64,000 nt of DNA from JACQQW01 sp964520655 (GTDB lineage: Bacteria; Omnitrophota; Gorgyraeia; Zapsychrales; Fredricksoniimonadaceae). Of the stretch, positions 25,675 through 34,632 are shown piece after piece. Each line of letters starts with the position of its first letter. Position 1 is the first letter of the stretch. The translations under genes were made by a program, and so were the position numbers. The notes below the pieces were generated by a model. The model saw only the letters and a program-made list of their open reading frames with translations, was not told where the DNA came from and did not search any database. Where the stretch lies: positions 124,001-188,000 of the forward strand of contig CAZFNI010000003.1 of assembly GCA_964520655.1 (NCBI GenBank), written 5' to 3'.

Positions 25675-26721
25675 ATGTCGAAGAAATGGAATTGTGTCAT
25701 CGTGGGTTATGGCTATATGGGGGAGATCCGCAGGGCGGTCATTGAGCGTTCTCAGGATCTATCCCTGTCAGGCATTGTCGATCCCAGCTCCTCGGTGAAA
25801 GATAAAGCGCCGCAATACCGCCATTTTCAAAAGTTAGAAGACGCGTTAGCGTTAAAGCCTGATATTGTGTTCGTGTGCACGCCCAATGTGTATTCACCGG
25901 CGGTGTGCATTGAGGCATTGTCTAAAGGGATGCATGTGTTCTGTGAAAAGCCGCCTGGATGCAATGCGCAGGATATCATCAATATCCGTAAAGCGGAGAA
26001 GCCTGGGCTTAAATTGATGTTCGGTTTTAATCATCGCTGGCATCCAGGGATCATTAAAGCCAAGGTCATCATCGACAGCGGACGCATGGGGCGCATTGTC
26101 AATATCCGTGGTCTTTATGGAAAATCCGGCGGGGTCAAATTCAAGCAGTCCTGGCGCAATGACAAGAAGATCTCTGGCGGCGGCATTTTGCTTGATCAGG
26201 GCATTCATATGCTTGATCTATTCCGCTTATTCGGCGGTGATTTTGATCAGGTCCGATGTTTTTCCAGCAATGCGTTCTGGAAACTGGATGTGGAAGACAA
26301 TGCGTACGTGATCTTAAAAGGCAATAACGGGATCGATGCGATGCTGCATTCCTCAGCGACGTTCTGGAAGCATACCTTCCGCATCGATATCACACTGGAA
26401 GGCGGATATCTAGTTGTCGAAGGCTTATTATCTAAATCCGGCAGTTACGGCCGTGAGCAGCTGATCGTGGCCAAACGACAGTTCGAGGACGAGGCTCACG
26501 CGGTGGGGAACCCTTCGGAGGAGATCACCTATTTTGACAGGGATAATTCCTGGGACCTGGAAGTGGAAGAATTTCTCCGTTGTATCAAGGAGGATAAGCC
26601 TGTTGTTAACGCATCATCGACAGACGCGCTTAAAGTCATGCAGATGATCAGCAAAGCCTATATTGACGCGGGGTTATTAAGCCCTAACGAGGTCATTCAT
26701 GAAGAACATTGTCATCAATGA
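25675..26721 (+). CDS. Gfo/Idh/MocA-family sugar oxidoreductase
   Basis: 348 residues. The N-terminal Rossmann fold is CVIVGYGYMGEIRRAVIE, with VFVCTPNVYSPAVCIEAL and VFCEKPPGCN (the EKP motif with catalytic Lys) at ~90-100, and the C-terminal domain contains GGGILLDQGIHMLDLFRLF. Such enzymes oxidise or reduce NDP-sugars or free sugars with NAD(P). It is the first gene of what looks like a second sugar-building module that runs to 34632. It overlaps the next gene by 23 bases. Confidence 0.88.
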   Translation: MSKKWNCVIVGYGYMGEIRRAVIERSQDLSLSGIVDPSSSVKDKAPQYRHFQKLEDALALKPDIVFVCTPNVYSPAVCIEALSKGMHVFCEKPPGCNAQDIINIRKAEKPGLKLMFGFNHRWHPGIIKAKVIIDSGRMGRIVNIRGLYGKSGGVKFKQSWRNDKKISGGGILLDQGIHMLDLFRLFGGDFDQVRCFSSNAFWKLDVEDNAYVILKGNNGIDAMLHSSATFWKHTFRIDITLEGGYLVVEGLLSKSGSYGREQLIVAKRQFEDEAHAVGNPSEEITYFDRDNSWDLEVEEFLRCIKEDKPVVNASSTDALKVMQMISKAYIDAGLLSPNEVIHEEHCHQ

Positions 26722-27700
26722 ACATTATGCTCAGGCAGATCTAAAACCTTCGGCCTTGCTAGATGAGTATGTTTCCCTGTTAAGCGCTGATGTGCGCACG
26801 TTATTAGCCAGCGGGAAATTGGTAGCGTGTGCTTGCCCGGCCTGTTCGTCAAAGAATACAGAGAAGAGTTTCGATAAGTTGTCCCTGTCCTATCAGTCCT
26901 GTAAAGATTGCGGCACAGTGTATGTCAGCCCTCGTCCCAATGATGGGGCGATCATGGAATTCTTTGCCAAGGCGCCGTCGAAAGTGTTCTGGAGGGAGAA
27001 GTTATCCGAGGTCAGCCGTCAGTCGCGCAAGGCTAAGATCATTAAACCCAGGATGGAATGGATCATGGATTCCACGGCGGAATATGTACCCAAGGCAGCG
27101 CATTGGGCAGACATCCACACCGCCCAGGAGCGTTATCTGGAGGCCATGGCTTCATCCCAGTTTAAAGAAAAAACATTGATCGCTCCGTATTGCCACGTTA
27201 AAACTCCCGAAGCGTTCTCGGTTGTGGCCGGTCCTTTGGAAGCCGTGGCACTTAAAAAAGCAGCGGATGTCATCACGCTCTTTGAGGTTTTGGACCATGC
27301 GGCTGACCCGTCGCTGCTATTGAGTTTTGTCCACAAGAACCTGACCTCAGGGGGGTTGTGCTTTATCACCTGCATTTTGTCTTCAGGCATGGATGTCAGG
27401 GAATTGGGGGCGCGTGCGAAGAATATTTATCCGCCTGACCGGTTGAATGTGTTTAGCGCCAATGGCCTGCAAGACTTAAGCGCTCGTCATGGTTTTGAAT
27501 GCCTGGAGTTCTCAACCCCGGGTATTTTAGATGTGGACATCGTCGCGGCGGCACTTAAAGAAGACCCGTCCGTTCCTGTGTCACCGTTTATCAAGGATCT
27601 GGTGCTGAATGCATCGGCGGATGTCCGGGGGAATTTCCAGGAATTTTTACAGGCCAATATGCTCAGTTCTTATGGCCGCGTACTCTTAAGAAAGGTGTAA
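26699..27700 (+). CDS. Zinc-ribbon methyltransferase-like protein with a degenerate SAM site
   Basis: 333 residues. Zinc-ribbon pairs CACPAC (~42-47) and CKDCGTVYVSPRPND (~65-79) match those of sugar methyltransferases such as the one at 12637. Where the glycine-rich SAM motif should be, the protein reads KAAHWADIHTAQERYLEAM, with no GxGxG. The later DVITLFEVLDHAADP and LTSGGLCFITCIL still follow the methyltransferase pattern. It may be an inactive or regulatory homolog, or may bind another ligand. It starts inside the end of the preceding oxidoreductase gene. Confidence 0.7.
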   Translation: MKNIVINEHYAQADLKPSALLDEYVSLLSADVRTLLASGKLVACACPACSSKNTEKSFDKLSLSYQSCKDCGTVYVSPRPNDGAIMEFFAKAPSKVFWREKLSEVSRQSRKAKIIKPRMEWIMDSTAEYVPKAAHWADIHTAQERYLEAMASSQFKEKTLIAPYCHVKTPEAFSVVAGPLEAVALKKAADVITLFEVLDHAADPSLLLSFVHKNLTSGGLCFITCILSSGMDVRELGARAKNIYPPDRLNVFSANGLQDLSARHGFECLEFSTPGILDVDIVAAALKEDPSVPVSPFIKDLVLNASADVRGNFQEFLQANMLSSYGRVLLRKV

Positions 27701-28303
27701 ATGTCCTACATTAAGCGTTATTTTCAGGAAGCGGTGACTATCCTTAATACGATCGACCCGAACAACGTCGAGTCCATGATCCAGGTTTTGTTAAAGGTGC
27801 GTGAGCAAGGCGGCCGTATTTTCTTTCTAGGCGTGGGTGGCAGCGCCGGCAATTGTTCTCACGCGGTCAATGATTTCCGCAAGATCGGTGGATTTGAGGC
27901 GTATACACCGACGGATAATGTGTCCGAATTGACCGCCCGCACCAATGACGAGGGCTGGGACACGACGTTTGCGGCGTGGCTTAAAGGGTCGCGCTTAAAC
28001 GCGAAAGATTGTGTTTGGGTTTTATCGGTCGGTGGCGGCAGCAAGGAGAAGAATGTGAGCGCGAATTTAGTTTACGCGCTGGACCATGCGAAAAGCGTTG
28101 GGGCTAAAGTGATCGGTGTTATCGGCCGCGACGGCGGGTATACGGCAAAAGTCGCTGACGCCTGCGTGATCGTGCCTCCAGTGGCGGCGGACACCATCAC
28201 CCCGCACGCGGAAAGTTTCCAGGCGGTGATCTGGCATTTGATCGTATCCGACCCGCGCATCATGCAGATGAGCAATAAATGGGAATCTTTGGCGACGAAG
28301 TAA
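27701..28303 (+). CDS. SIS-domain phosphosugar isomerase, GmhA-like
   Basis: 200 residues, ATG immediately after the previous stop. The sugar-phosphate isomerase fold shows FFLGVGGSAGNCSHAVNDF (~46-64), WVLSVGGGSKEKNVSANL and a C-terminal HAESFQAVIWHLIV. It resembles sedoheptulose-7-phosphate isomerase GmhA. With the transaldolase-like gene next to it, handling of a seven-carbon or other ketose phosphate is likely. No heptose kinase or HldE-type gene is visible, so a standard heptose pathway is not complete here. Confidence 0.85.
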   Translation: MSYIKRYFQEAVTILNTIDPNNVESMIQVLLKVREQGGRIFFLGVGGSAGNCSHAVNDFRKIGGFEAYTPTDNVSELTARTNDEGWDTTFAAWLKGSRLNAKDCVWVLSVGGGSKEKNVSANLVYALDHAKSVGAKVIGVIGRDGGYTAKVADACVIVPPVAADTITPHAESFQAVIWHLIVSDPRIMQMSNKWESLATK

Positions 28304-28317
28304 AACGAAAGGGACAT

Positions 28318-28995
28318 ATGGCCATTTTTTTAGACAGCAGCAAGCTAGAAGAGATCAAAAAATATCATGCCATGGGCATCATCCGCGGCGTGACCACCAA
28401 CCCGACGATCCTGTTGAAAGAAGGGGTGACGGGAGGGATGGCCGGCCTTAAGAAACGCACGATCGAGATCGCCAAGCTGGTGTCCCCTTATCCTGTCTCT
28501 GTCGAAGTGACCAGTAATGAAAGGTCTAAAATGCTTTCTCAGGCCAAAGAAATGGCTGGGTGGGCTAAAAATATCAATGTCAAGATCACCATTCATGGTC
28601 CCAACGGCGAATTGGATAATTTGCCGGTCGTTCACGAACTGGAGACTGCTCATGATATTCGGGTCAATGTCACCGCGATGATGAGCGCCCAGCAGTGTTT
28701 CCTGGCGGCTTTAGCCGGGGCAACATATGTATCGATCTTTTGCGGACGGGTCAATAATATGGGCTATGATGCCGCCCACGAGATCGCTATTCTCCGCGAT
28801 CTGTTAGATGCGCATGAGTTAAAGGCGAAGATCATCGCTGCTTCAACCCGCGAGATCTTAAACGTCACCCAATGGCTGAGCGCCGGCGCGCACATTGTCA
28901 CGGTCGTCCCGCAGTTCATGGACGGCATGATCGTTCACCCCTATAGCAAAGAAACCGTTAAGATGTTCCTCGATGACGCAGCTAAGGCGAAATGA
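28318..28995 (+). CDS. Transaldolase/fructose-6-phosphate aldolase-like enzyme
   Basis: 225 residues from the ATG at 28318 (GGGA upstream). MAIFLDSSKLEEIKKY, then GVTTNPTILLKEG and the Schiff-base lysine in NINVKITIHG (K89), followed by SAQQCFLAALAGATYVSIFCGRVNNMG, are the TalC/MipB-type pattern. It would cleave or form a dihydroxyacetone-linked C-C bond in ketose phosphates. It lies between the isomerase and a pyruvate-type aldolase, in a cluster that makes an activated acidic sugar, so it is more likely part of that pathway than of central metabolism. Confidence 0.85.
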   Translation: MAIFLDSSKLEEIKKYHAMGIIRGVTTNPTILLKEGVTGGMAGLKKRTIEIAKLVSPYPVSVEVTSNERSKMLSQAKEMAGWAKNINVKITIHGPNGELDNLPVVHELETAHDIRVNVTAMMSAQQCFLAALAGATYVSIFCGRVNNMGYDAAHEIAILRDLLDAHELKAKIIAASTREILNVTQWLSAGAHIVTVVPQFMDGMIVHPYSKETVKMFLDDAAKAK

Positions 28996-28996
28996 T

Positions 28997-29779
28997 ATGG
29001 ATACAATATTAGAGAAGCGCAAGAGTCTTAAAAGTAAATTGGTCAACCGTCAGCAGATCTACGGCGGGTGGACATCGATCGGACATCCCAGCATCACGGA
29101 GATCCTTTGCAAAAGCGGGATCGATTTTCTAGGAATAGATCTTGAGCACAGCACGATCTCTCAGGAGCAAAGCCAGCGCATCATCGCTGCATGCAATGCC
29201 GCGGGCGTTGTCTGTTTACCGCGCATCGCCTCTCATAATAAAGAAATGTCCCGCCGCATTCTGGATTCCGGGGCGGATGGGCTGATCGTTCCGATGGTCA
29301 ATAACGCGGATGATGTCCGCGCCATGATCGAATGGGCAAAATATCCACCAGTCGGTAAAAGGGGTTTTGGCGTATCTCGTGCACAGGGGTATGGATTTGA
29401 TTTTGCCTCCTATACCAGCACCTGGAATGAGTCATCTATTTTGATCGCCCAGATCGAGAGCATCGACGCGGTCAATGGGATCGAGGAAATTTTGAAGATC
29501 AAAGAATTAGACGGTGTCATGGTCGGTCCTTATGACATTTCCGGGTCGCTTAATATCCCTGGGCAGATCGAGCATCCCAAGGTGATCGAAGCTGGTGCGA
29601 AAGTAGTTGAGGCTTGTCGTAAATTCGGCAAAGCCTGCGGCAACCAGATCGTTGAGCCCAATCTAGCCAATATGAAAGAGGCCAAAGAACGCGGTTTTAC
29701 CTTCACCATTTTGTCCTCAGATGTTTTTATCTTATGGAAATGGGCAGCGGCGCGCCACAATGACATCGCGGGACTATAA
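28997..29779 (+). CDS. HpcH/HpaI-type class II pyruvate aldolase
   Basis: 260 residues from the ATG at 28997. The barrel motifs are GGWTSIGHPSITEIL, LGIDLEHSTIS, LPRIASHNKEM (pyruvate-binding Arg), GADGLIVPMVNNADD, KRGFGVSRAQGYG, IAQIES (metal ligand Glu), and GPYDISGSL. These aldolases add pyruvate to aldehydes to give 2-keto-3-deoxy acids. Together with a KdsB-like CMP transferase at 32930 and no KdsA, it may build a Kdo-like acid by aldol addition instead of PEP condensation (inference). Confidence 0.87.
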   Translation: MDTILEKRKSLKSKLVNRQQIYGGWTSIGHPSITEILCKSGIDFLGIDLEHSTISQEQSQRIIAACNAAGVVCLPRIASHNKEMSRRILDSGADGLIVPMVNNADDVRAMIEWAKYPPVGKRGFGVSRAQGYGFDFASYTSTWNESSILIAQIESIDAVNGIEEILKIKELDGVMVGPYDISGSLNIPGQIEHPKVIEAGAKVVEACRKFGKACGNQIVEPNLANMKEAKERGFTFTILSSDVFILWKWAAARHNDIAGL

Positions 29780-30401
29780 AGCCATTATCCTCGATTTCGA
29801 CGGTGTTTTAGTTGAGTCCAACCACATCAAGGACAGGGCTTTTGAGGCTGTATTCGCTGACCATCCCATGCATCTACCCAGCATCATTGCGTATCATCAT
29901 GCGACAACAGCGATACGCTTTGAGAAATTCAAATACGTTTATGAACATATCCTGAAACTACCGTATAGTGATGCGGTAGAGCAGCGGCTGGGATATGCGT
30001 TCTCAAGGTTTTGTGTGTCCCAGGTCAGCGCCTGTCCTCAGGTGGCAGGAGCGGATCAGTTCTTGCAGCATTTTCATGGCCGAACACCGCTTTTTTTAGT
30101 GACGATCAATCCCAAGGCGGATCTGGACATTATTTTAGAAAAGCGGGATCTAAAGAAATATTTTAAGGCCGTGTATCCGGTCACCGGCAGCAAACGTCCA
30201 GCGATCGATGATATTATCAAGAACGAAGGAATAGACCAGACACAGGCGGTTTTTATCGGCGACAGTCAGGGAGATGCTGACAGCGCCAGGGCGGCGGGCG
30301 TTGATTTCATCGGTTGCAAAAGCACGATGACGCTTTCACAAGTCCCCGTTGTGTTTGATGATATGCGGCAGATCTTAGACTATCTTAAAGGCGCGTCATG
30401 A
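29760..30401 (+). CDS. HAD-superfamily phosphatase
   Basis: 213 residues from the ATG at 29760, overlapping the aldolase end by 20 bases. HAD motif I is ILDFDGVLVESNH (~9-21), motif II near FLVTINPKADL, the lysine in GSKRPAID, and motif IV VFIGDSQGDADSARAAG. It looks like a phosphoglycolate/beta-phosphoglucomutase-type HAD. In this cluster it probably removes phosphate from a sugar-acid phosphate before CMP activation, as KdsC does for Kdo, though it is not closely KdsC-like. Confidence 0.85.
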   Translation: MTSRDYKAIILDFDGVLVESNHIKDRAFEAVFADHPMHLPSIIAYHHATTAIRFEKFKYVYEHILKLPYSDAVEQRLGYAFSRFCVSQVSACPQVAGADQFLQHFHGRTPLFLVTINPKADLDIILEKRDLKKYFKAVYPVTGSKRPAIDDIIKNEGIDQTQAVFIGDSQGDADSARAAGVDFIGCKSTMTLSQVPVVFDDMRQILDYLKGAS

Positions 30402-31399
30402 GTTTCTTTCAACAATTTTCCGCGGAATTAAAAGGCAATGACCCACTCATCTATGTGGATGTCGGCGCTATGGGTGGGATATCAGCCTATTGGCAGGCGG
30501 CGGCTCCCTATTGCCGCATTGTCGCCTTTGAACCCGACGAGCGTGAGTTTGTCAAATTAACTTCCAGCGATCGCGTGACCTATTTGCCCTATGTCTTAAG
30601 CCATACATCCCGGGATGTGCGTTTTTTTATTGCCAGGGACCAGGGCAAATCCTCACTTTTACCGCCTAACATGGCTGTCATTGCGAATTTTCCTGATGCT
30701 GCCCGTTATGAAACGGTCAGGGAAGTGCCTTTTTCAAAAGAGAAAGTAAAGACATTGGATGAAGCTCTGAAATTATCCTGTTTGCCGCCGGCGGATTTTA
30801 TCAAACTGGACACGCAGGGCAGCGAGCTGGATATCTTAAAAGGCGCGGGCGATTCCTTAAAGAATGCGTGCGGGGTAGAGGTTGAGGTTGAATTCATACA
30901 ACTTTATCAAGGGCAGCCGTTATTTGCGGATGTCCACGCGTTTCTGACCGCGCAGGGTTTTGAATTGATGGACCTGCGGCGTGCGTCGTGGAAACGAAAG
31001 AATTTTACCGGTTTTATCGGACGCGGGCAGCTGGTATTCGGCGACGCGTTGTACCTTCGCAATATTGACGCTTTGCTTAATGAGTGGGATTTAGAAAAAA
31101 ACGCTGATATCCCTCAAAAAATTGCTAAAATCATCGTTGCGGCCATGGTGTACCGGCTGCCGGATTACGCTTGCGCATTGATCGATAAGGCTAAGGCCAA
31201 AGGCGTACTTCCATCAGAGATACATGCACGATTTAAGGCGCACATTGAAGATGAGGCCGGGCGCTGGGGCATGCCGCATCTGCCGGGACGTTCTATTTTG
31301 GCTAAGATCTTTAACCGTTGTTCTGAAATGTTCAGGCCGGCGTCCCATCTAGGCTGGGCGGACGGCGATCGTTATATCGGTAATACGAGGAATTTATAA
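30398..31399 (+). CDS. FkbM-family methyltransferase
   Basis: 333 residues, overlapping the HAD gene by ATGA. Motif I is YVDVGAMGGISAYWQ (~20-34), then VAFEPDEREF, and the FkbM block DFIKLDTQGSELDILKGAG (~130-148). VEVEFIQLYQGQPLFADV follows. A ~100-residue C-terminal extension beyond the domain has no recognised function. FkbM enzymes O-methylate sugars and polyketides with SAM. It presumably methylates the sugar of this module or the finished polymer. Confidence 0.85.
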   Translation: MSFFQQFSAELKGNDPLIYVDVGAMGGISAYWQAAAPYCRIVAFEPDEREFVKLTSSDRVTYLPYVLSHTSRDVRFFIARDQGKSSLLPPNMAVIANFPDAARYETVREVPFSKEKVKTLDEALKLSCLPPADFIKLDTQGSELDILKGAGDSLKNACGVEVEVEFIQLYQGQPLFADVHAFLTAQGFELMDLRRASWKRKNFTGFIGRGQLVFGDALYLRNIDALLNEWDLEKNADIPQKIAKIIVAAMVYRLPDYACALIDKAKAKGVLPSEIHARFKAHIEDEAGRWGMPHLPGRSILAKIFNRCSEMFRPASHLGWADGDRYIGNTRNL

Positions 31400-32178
31400 T
31401 GGCGGATTATCTCTCGAAATTATTCAATTTAAATGGCAAGGTCGCTGTCATTATCGGCGGGGGCGGGCATTTATGTTCGTCGATGGCTGAAGGGTTAGCG
31501 CGTTCTGGGGTTAAGATCATCATTGCTGATAAGGACTTGGATAAAAGCAAAGCTGTTGTTGCGCGTCTGCGTAAGATCACGCCCCATGTGAAGGCCTGTG
31601 TCGTTGATGTGACGCAGAAAAGCGCGCATGAGGACTTGCTGAAAGAGGCTTTAAAGGCGTTTAAACATGTCGACATCCTGATCAACGGCGCCGGGATCAA
31701 TGCCCCGACACCGGTCATGGATATCAGCAGGGATGAGTGGCATGCGATCTTTGACAGCCATGCCACGGCCACATTGTTTGGCTGTCAGGTGTTCGGCGCG
31801 CACATGATCAAACGGCGCAAGGGGTCGATCATTAACCTATCGTCGGTATCATCAGGTCCGCCGTTGTCCAAAGCATTCACCTATTCCGTGGCCAAAGCCG
31901 GCGTGACGAATTTGACCCAGAATCTGGCACGCGAATGGGCGCCTTTAGGTGTCCGCGTTAATGCATTGCGTCCGGGGTTCTTCCCGACCCAATGGAGCAT
32001 GAAACATTTTATCGATGCTAAACGGCAGGCCGCGATCTTAGGGCATACGCCCATGGGGCGTTTTGGAAAACCGCAGGAACTAGTGGGCGCTGTGTTGTGG
32101 CTGTCTTCTGATGCTGCTGGTTTTGTGACCGGGTCTTTAGTCCATGTCGACGGCGGATTTACGAGCATGACCATATGA
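31399..32178 (+). CDS. Short-chain dehydrogenase/reductase
   Basis: 259 residues, TAATG junction with the previous gene. The cofactor loop is VAVIIGGGGHLCSSMAEGLA, a variant of TGxxxGxG in which His and Cys-Ser replace the usual residues. The catalytic set is INLSSVSSG and YSVAKAG (YxxxK), with ending VTGSLVHVDGGFTSM. It resembles gluconate 5-dehydrogenase-like SDRs. It forms a pair with the next SDR gene, so a redox inversion of a hydroxyl (oxidation then reduction) is possible. Confidence 0.87.
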   Translation: MADYLSKLFNLNGKVAVIIGGGGHLCSSMAEGLARSGVKIIIADKDLDKSKAVVARLRKITPHVKACVVDVTQKSAHEDLLKEALKAFKHVDILINGAGINAPTPVMDISRDEWHAIFDSHATATLFGCQVFGAHMIKRRKGSIINLSSVSSGPPLSKAFTYSVAKAGVTNLTQNLAREWAPLGVRVNALRPGFFPTQWSMKHFIDAKRQAAILGHTPMGRFGKPQELVGAVLWLSSDAAGFVTGSLVHVDGGFTSMTI

Positions 32179-32933
32179 AAAATACCTTAACTAAAACAGT
32201 TGTGATCACTGGAGGAACTTCCGGCATCGGGCTTGGGATCGCCCAGGCTTTCCAGGAAGCGGGATACCGCGTTGTTGTGGTGGCGCGTCAGCCGCGCGGC
32301 GTTAAGAAAGTGTTGGGGGCGGGTGTATCCTTTGTTGCCTGTGATGTGCGTTCTTTAAAAGATGTCGAGCGGGTGATGGCTCTTGCGGCCAAAGGCGGTG
32401 GACTCAAGGTGCTTATCAATTGCGCGGGATTCTCGCAATGGAAGCCCATCGGACAGATCGACGATCATTTTCTTTCTCAAATGCTGGATGTGAATTTAAA
32501 GGGCGCTTTTTGGGGAGCCAAGGCTGCCATCCGCCATATGAAAGACGGCGGCGTGATCATCAATATCGCCTCCTTGGCCGGGAAACGCGGCAGTGCGCAT
32601 AACAGCGCCTATTGCGCGGCTAAATTCGGCGTCGTGGGCTTAACCCAGGCTTTGGCCAAGGAATTAGGGCCTAAAGGCATCCGGGTCAATGCGGTGTGTC
32701 CTGTTTATGTGCAAACACCCGGGGTTATGAAAGCCCTTAAAGAAAAGAGTTCGCCGGCACAAGGCAAGAATGTCGCGGCTTATTTAAAGGATTTCGCATT
32801 ATCCCAGGCGGCGTTAAAGCGCCTGCCGACGGCCAGGGAAGTCGCGGATGCCTGTTTGTTCTTGGCATCAGAACAAGCTTCCGCTGTGACCGGCCAATCA
32901 TTGAACGTGGACTGCGGGGTGCTGCCGCAATGA
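32175..32933 (+). CDS. Short-chain dehydrogenase/reductase
   Basis: 252 residues, ATGA overlap. Canonical SDR motifs: VVITGGTSGIGLGIAQAF (~9-26), LINCAGFSQW, INIASLAGKRG and YCAAKFG, with the end VTGQSLNVDCGVLPQ. It is related to but distinct from the preceding SDR, with an unmodified cofactor loop. It likely acts in the same sugar-acid pathway using NAD(P). Confidence 0.88.
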   Translation: MKNTLTKTVVITGGTSGIGLGIAQAFQEAGYRVVVVARQPRGVKKVLGAGVSFVACDVRSLKDVERVMALAAKGGGLKVLINCAGFSQWKPIGQIDDHFLSQMLDVNLKGAFWGAKAAIRHMKDGGVIINIASLAGKRGSAHNSAYCAAKFGVVGLTQALAKELGPKGIRVNAVCPVYVQTPGVMKALKEKSSPAQGKNVAAYLKDFALSQAALKRLPTAREVADACLFLASEQASAVTGQSLNVDCGVLPQ

Positions 32934-33700
32934 AAAAACGCATTGTTGCCGTTATTCCCGCCCGCATGGCCGCTTCCCGTTTTCCCGGAAAACCTTTAGC
33001 CAGGATATCCGGTTTGCCCATGATCGAACATGTGCGCAGGCGTACAAAGCTGTGCGGCATTTTAGACGACGTGGTCGTGGCGACCTGCGACCAGGTGATC
33101 ATCGATGCGGTTAAGTCTTTCGGCGGCAAAGCCGTGATGACCAAAGATACCCATTTGCGCTGCACGGACCGTGTTGAGGAGGCGGCCGCTCACATTGAGG
33201 CGGACATCGTTGTCATTGTCCAGGGCGATGAGCCATTATTCGACGGGAGCATTATTGATAAATTAGTTCAGCCGCTCTTGGCTGACCCGAAACTTGTGTG
33301 CACGAACTTATTGACGCCGATCACAGAACCGCAGGATATCCTGGATGTGGATATCGTCAAGGCGTTGATGGATGTTCACTCGCACGTTTTGTATTTTTCC
33401 CGCGCACCGGTGCCGCATGTGCGGGTCAACAGCCCCTGTCCGGTTTACCGCCAGACGGGATTGTCCGCGTTCACCAAAGATTTTTTGATCAAGTTCTCCC
33501 ATTTGCCGCCGACACCGCTTGAGATCGTTGAGTCGGTGGACTTTTTGCGTATCTTAGAGCACCGTTATCCCATTTACGGGGTGGTGCATCCAGGCCGTTC
33601 CGTGGGTGTTGACCGTCCTGATGATGTCGCCATCGTTGAGGATGTGTTAAAGAACGACCCTGTCCAGAAAAAGATATTTGAACAGATCGTGACGCGTTGA
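32930..33700 (+). CDS. KdsB-like 3-deoxy-ulosonate cytidylyltransferase
   Basis: 256 residues, ATGA overlap. RIVAVIPARMAASRFPGKPLARI (~4-26) is the CTP-binding loop of CMP-Kdo synthetase; MIEHVRRR, VVVATCDQ, CTDRVEEAA, VIVQGDEPLF (metal site Asp) and LYFSRAPVPH follow KdsB order. It activates a 3-deoxy-2-keto sugar acid with CMP. The length is close to the KdsB norm. It could be the housekeeping kdsB, but its place between sugar-specific SDRs and a dehydrogenase suggests that it handles the special acid of this module. Confidence 0.88.
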   Translation: MKKRIVAVIPARMAASRFPGKPLARISGLPMIEHVRRRTKLCGILDDVVVATCDQVIIDAVKSFGGKAVMTKDTHLRCTDRVEEAAAHIEADIVVIVQGDEPLFDGSIIDKLVQPLLADPKLVCTNLLTPITEPQDILDVDIVKALMDVHSHVLYFSRAPVPHVRVNSPCPVYRQTGLSAFTKDFLIKFSHLPPTPLEIVESVDFLRILEHRYPIYGVVHPGRSVGVDRPDDVAIVEDVLKNDPVQKKIFEQIVTR

Positions 33701-34632
33701 TGAAACCAAAAATATACGTCGCTCTCTCAACTTTTGCTCAATCGACCATTGTCCCTAAAGATCTTTTGTTGCAGGCAGGTGTTGAATTTGCTGTCAATCA
33801 GACCGGCGCCCGCTTGACCAGGGAACAGGTGATCGAATCCTGCCGTGATTATGACGGGGTCATTGCCGGCCTGGAGCCCTATGATGCCCAGGTGCTGGCA
33901 GCATTGCCTCGATTGAAATGCATCAGCCGCTGCGGCGTGGGTTTAGATAATATTGACCTGAAAGCGGCCGCCAAACACCAGATTACTGTATTAAATACTC
34001 CGGACGCGGTTGTTCTACCCGTCGCGGAATTGACCCTGGCCATGATCTTGGACCTGCTGCGTCAGGTAACGGTGCATGCGGAATTGATGCGCCGCCACCA
34101 GTGGGAGAAAAAGACAGGAACACAGCTGGCAGGCAAGACGGTGGGCATCATCGGCCTGGGACGTATCGGCCGCAAAGTCGCAGAGCTGTTGATCCGCTTG
34201 GACTGCAAGGTCATCGCGGTTGATATCAAACCGGATGCCGTCTGGGCCAAGGCGCATCGCGTCTTGCTCGTCGATCTGGATACGTTATTATCCCAAAGTG
34301 ATGTGATCAGCCTGCATGTCACGGCGGCAGAAGGCCAGACATTCCAATTATCCAAACGCCATTTTGAAGTGATGAAGAAAGGTGTGTATCTGGTCAATAC
34401 GGCCCGGGGCTCTTTGATCAATGAACAGGACCTGCAGGAGGCGTTGCTGCAGGGACGTGTGGCCGGGGCGGCGATGGATGTGTTCGCCAAAGAACCCTAT
34501 CAAGGCCCGCTGTGCGGCATGCCCAATGTCCTGTTAAGTCCGCATGTGGCGACATTGACGCATGAATCGCGGTCGGAAATGGAAATAGGCGCGGTCAACA
34601 ATATCATCAATTGGTTAAGGCAAAGAACATGA
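33700..34632 (+). CDS. D-2-hydroxyacid dehydrogenase (phosphoglycerate dehydrogenase-like)
   Basis: 310 residues from the ATG at 33700 (TGATG; the TTG three bases earlier is less likely). The NAD-binding motif is VGIIGLGRIGRKVAELL (~148-164), with the catalytic set in VNTARGSLINEQDL (Arg), Glu in AMDVFAKEPYQGP, and His in LLSPHVATLTHESR. It lacks the regulatory ACT domain of SerA. In this setting it may make a hydroxypyruvate- or glycerate-type building block, or act on a sugar acid; a serine-pathway role is less likely here. Confidence 0.87.
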   Translation: MKPKIYVALSTFAQSTIVPKDLLLQAGVEFAVNQTGARLTREQVIESCRDYDGVIAGLEPYDAQVLAALPRLKCISRCGVGLDNIDLKAAAKHQITVLNTPDAVVLPVAELTLAMILDLLRQVTVHAELMRRHQWEKKTGTQLAGKTVGIIGLGRIGRKVAELLIRLDCKVIAVDIKPDAVWAKAHRVLLVDLDTLLSQSDVISLHVTAAEGQTFQLSKRHFEVMKKGVYLVNTARGSLINEQDLQEALLQGRVAGAAMDVFAKEPYQGPLCGMPNVLLSPHVATLTHESRSEMEIGAVNNIINWLRQRT

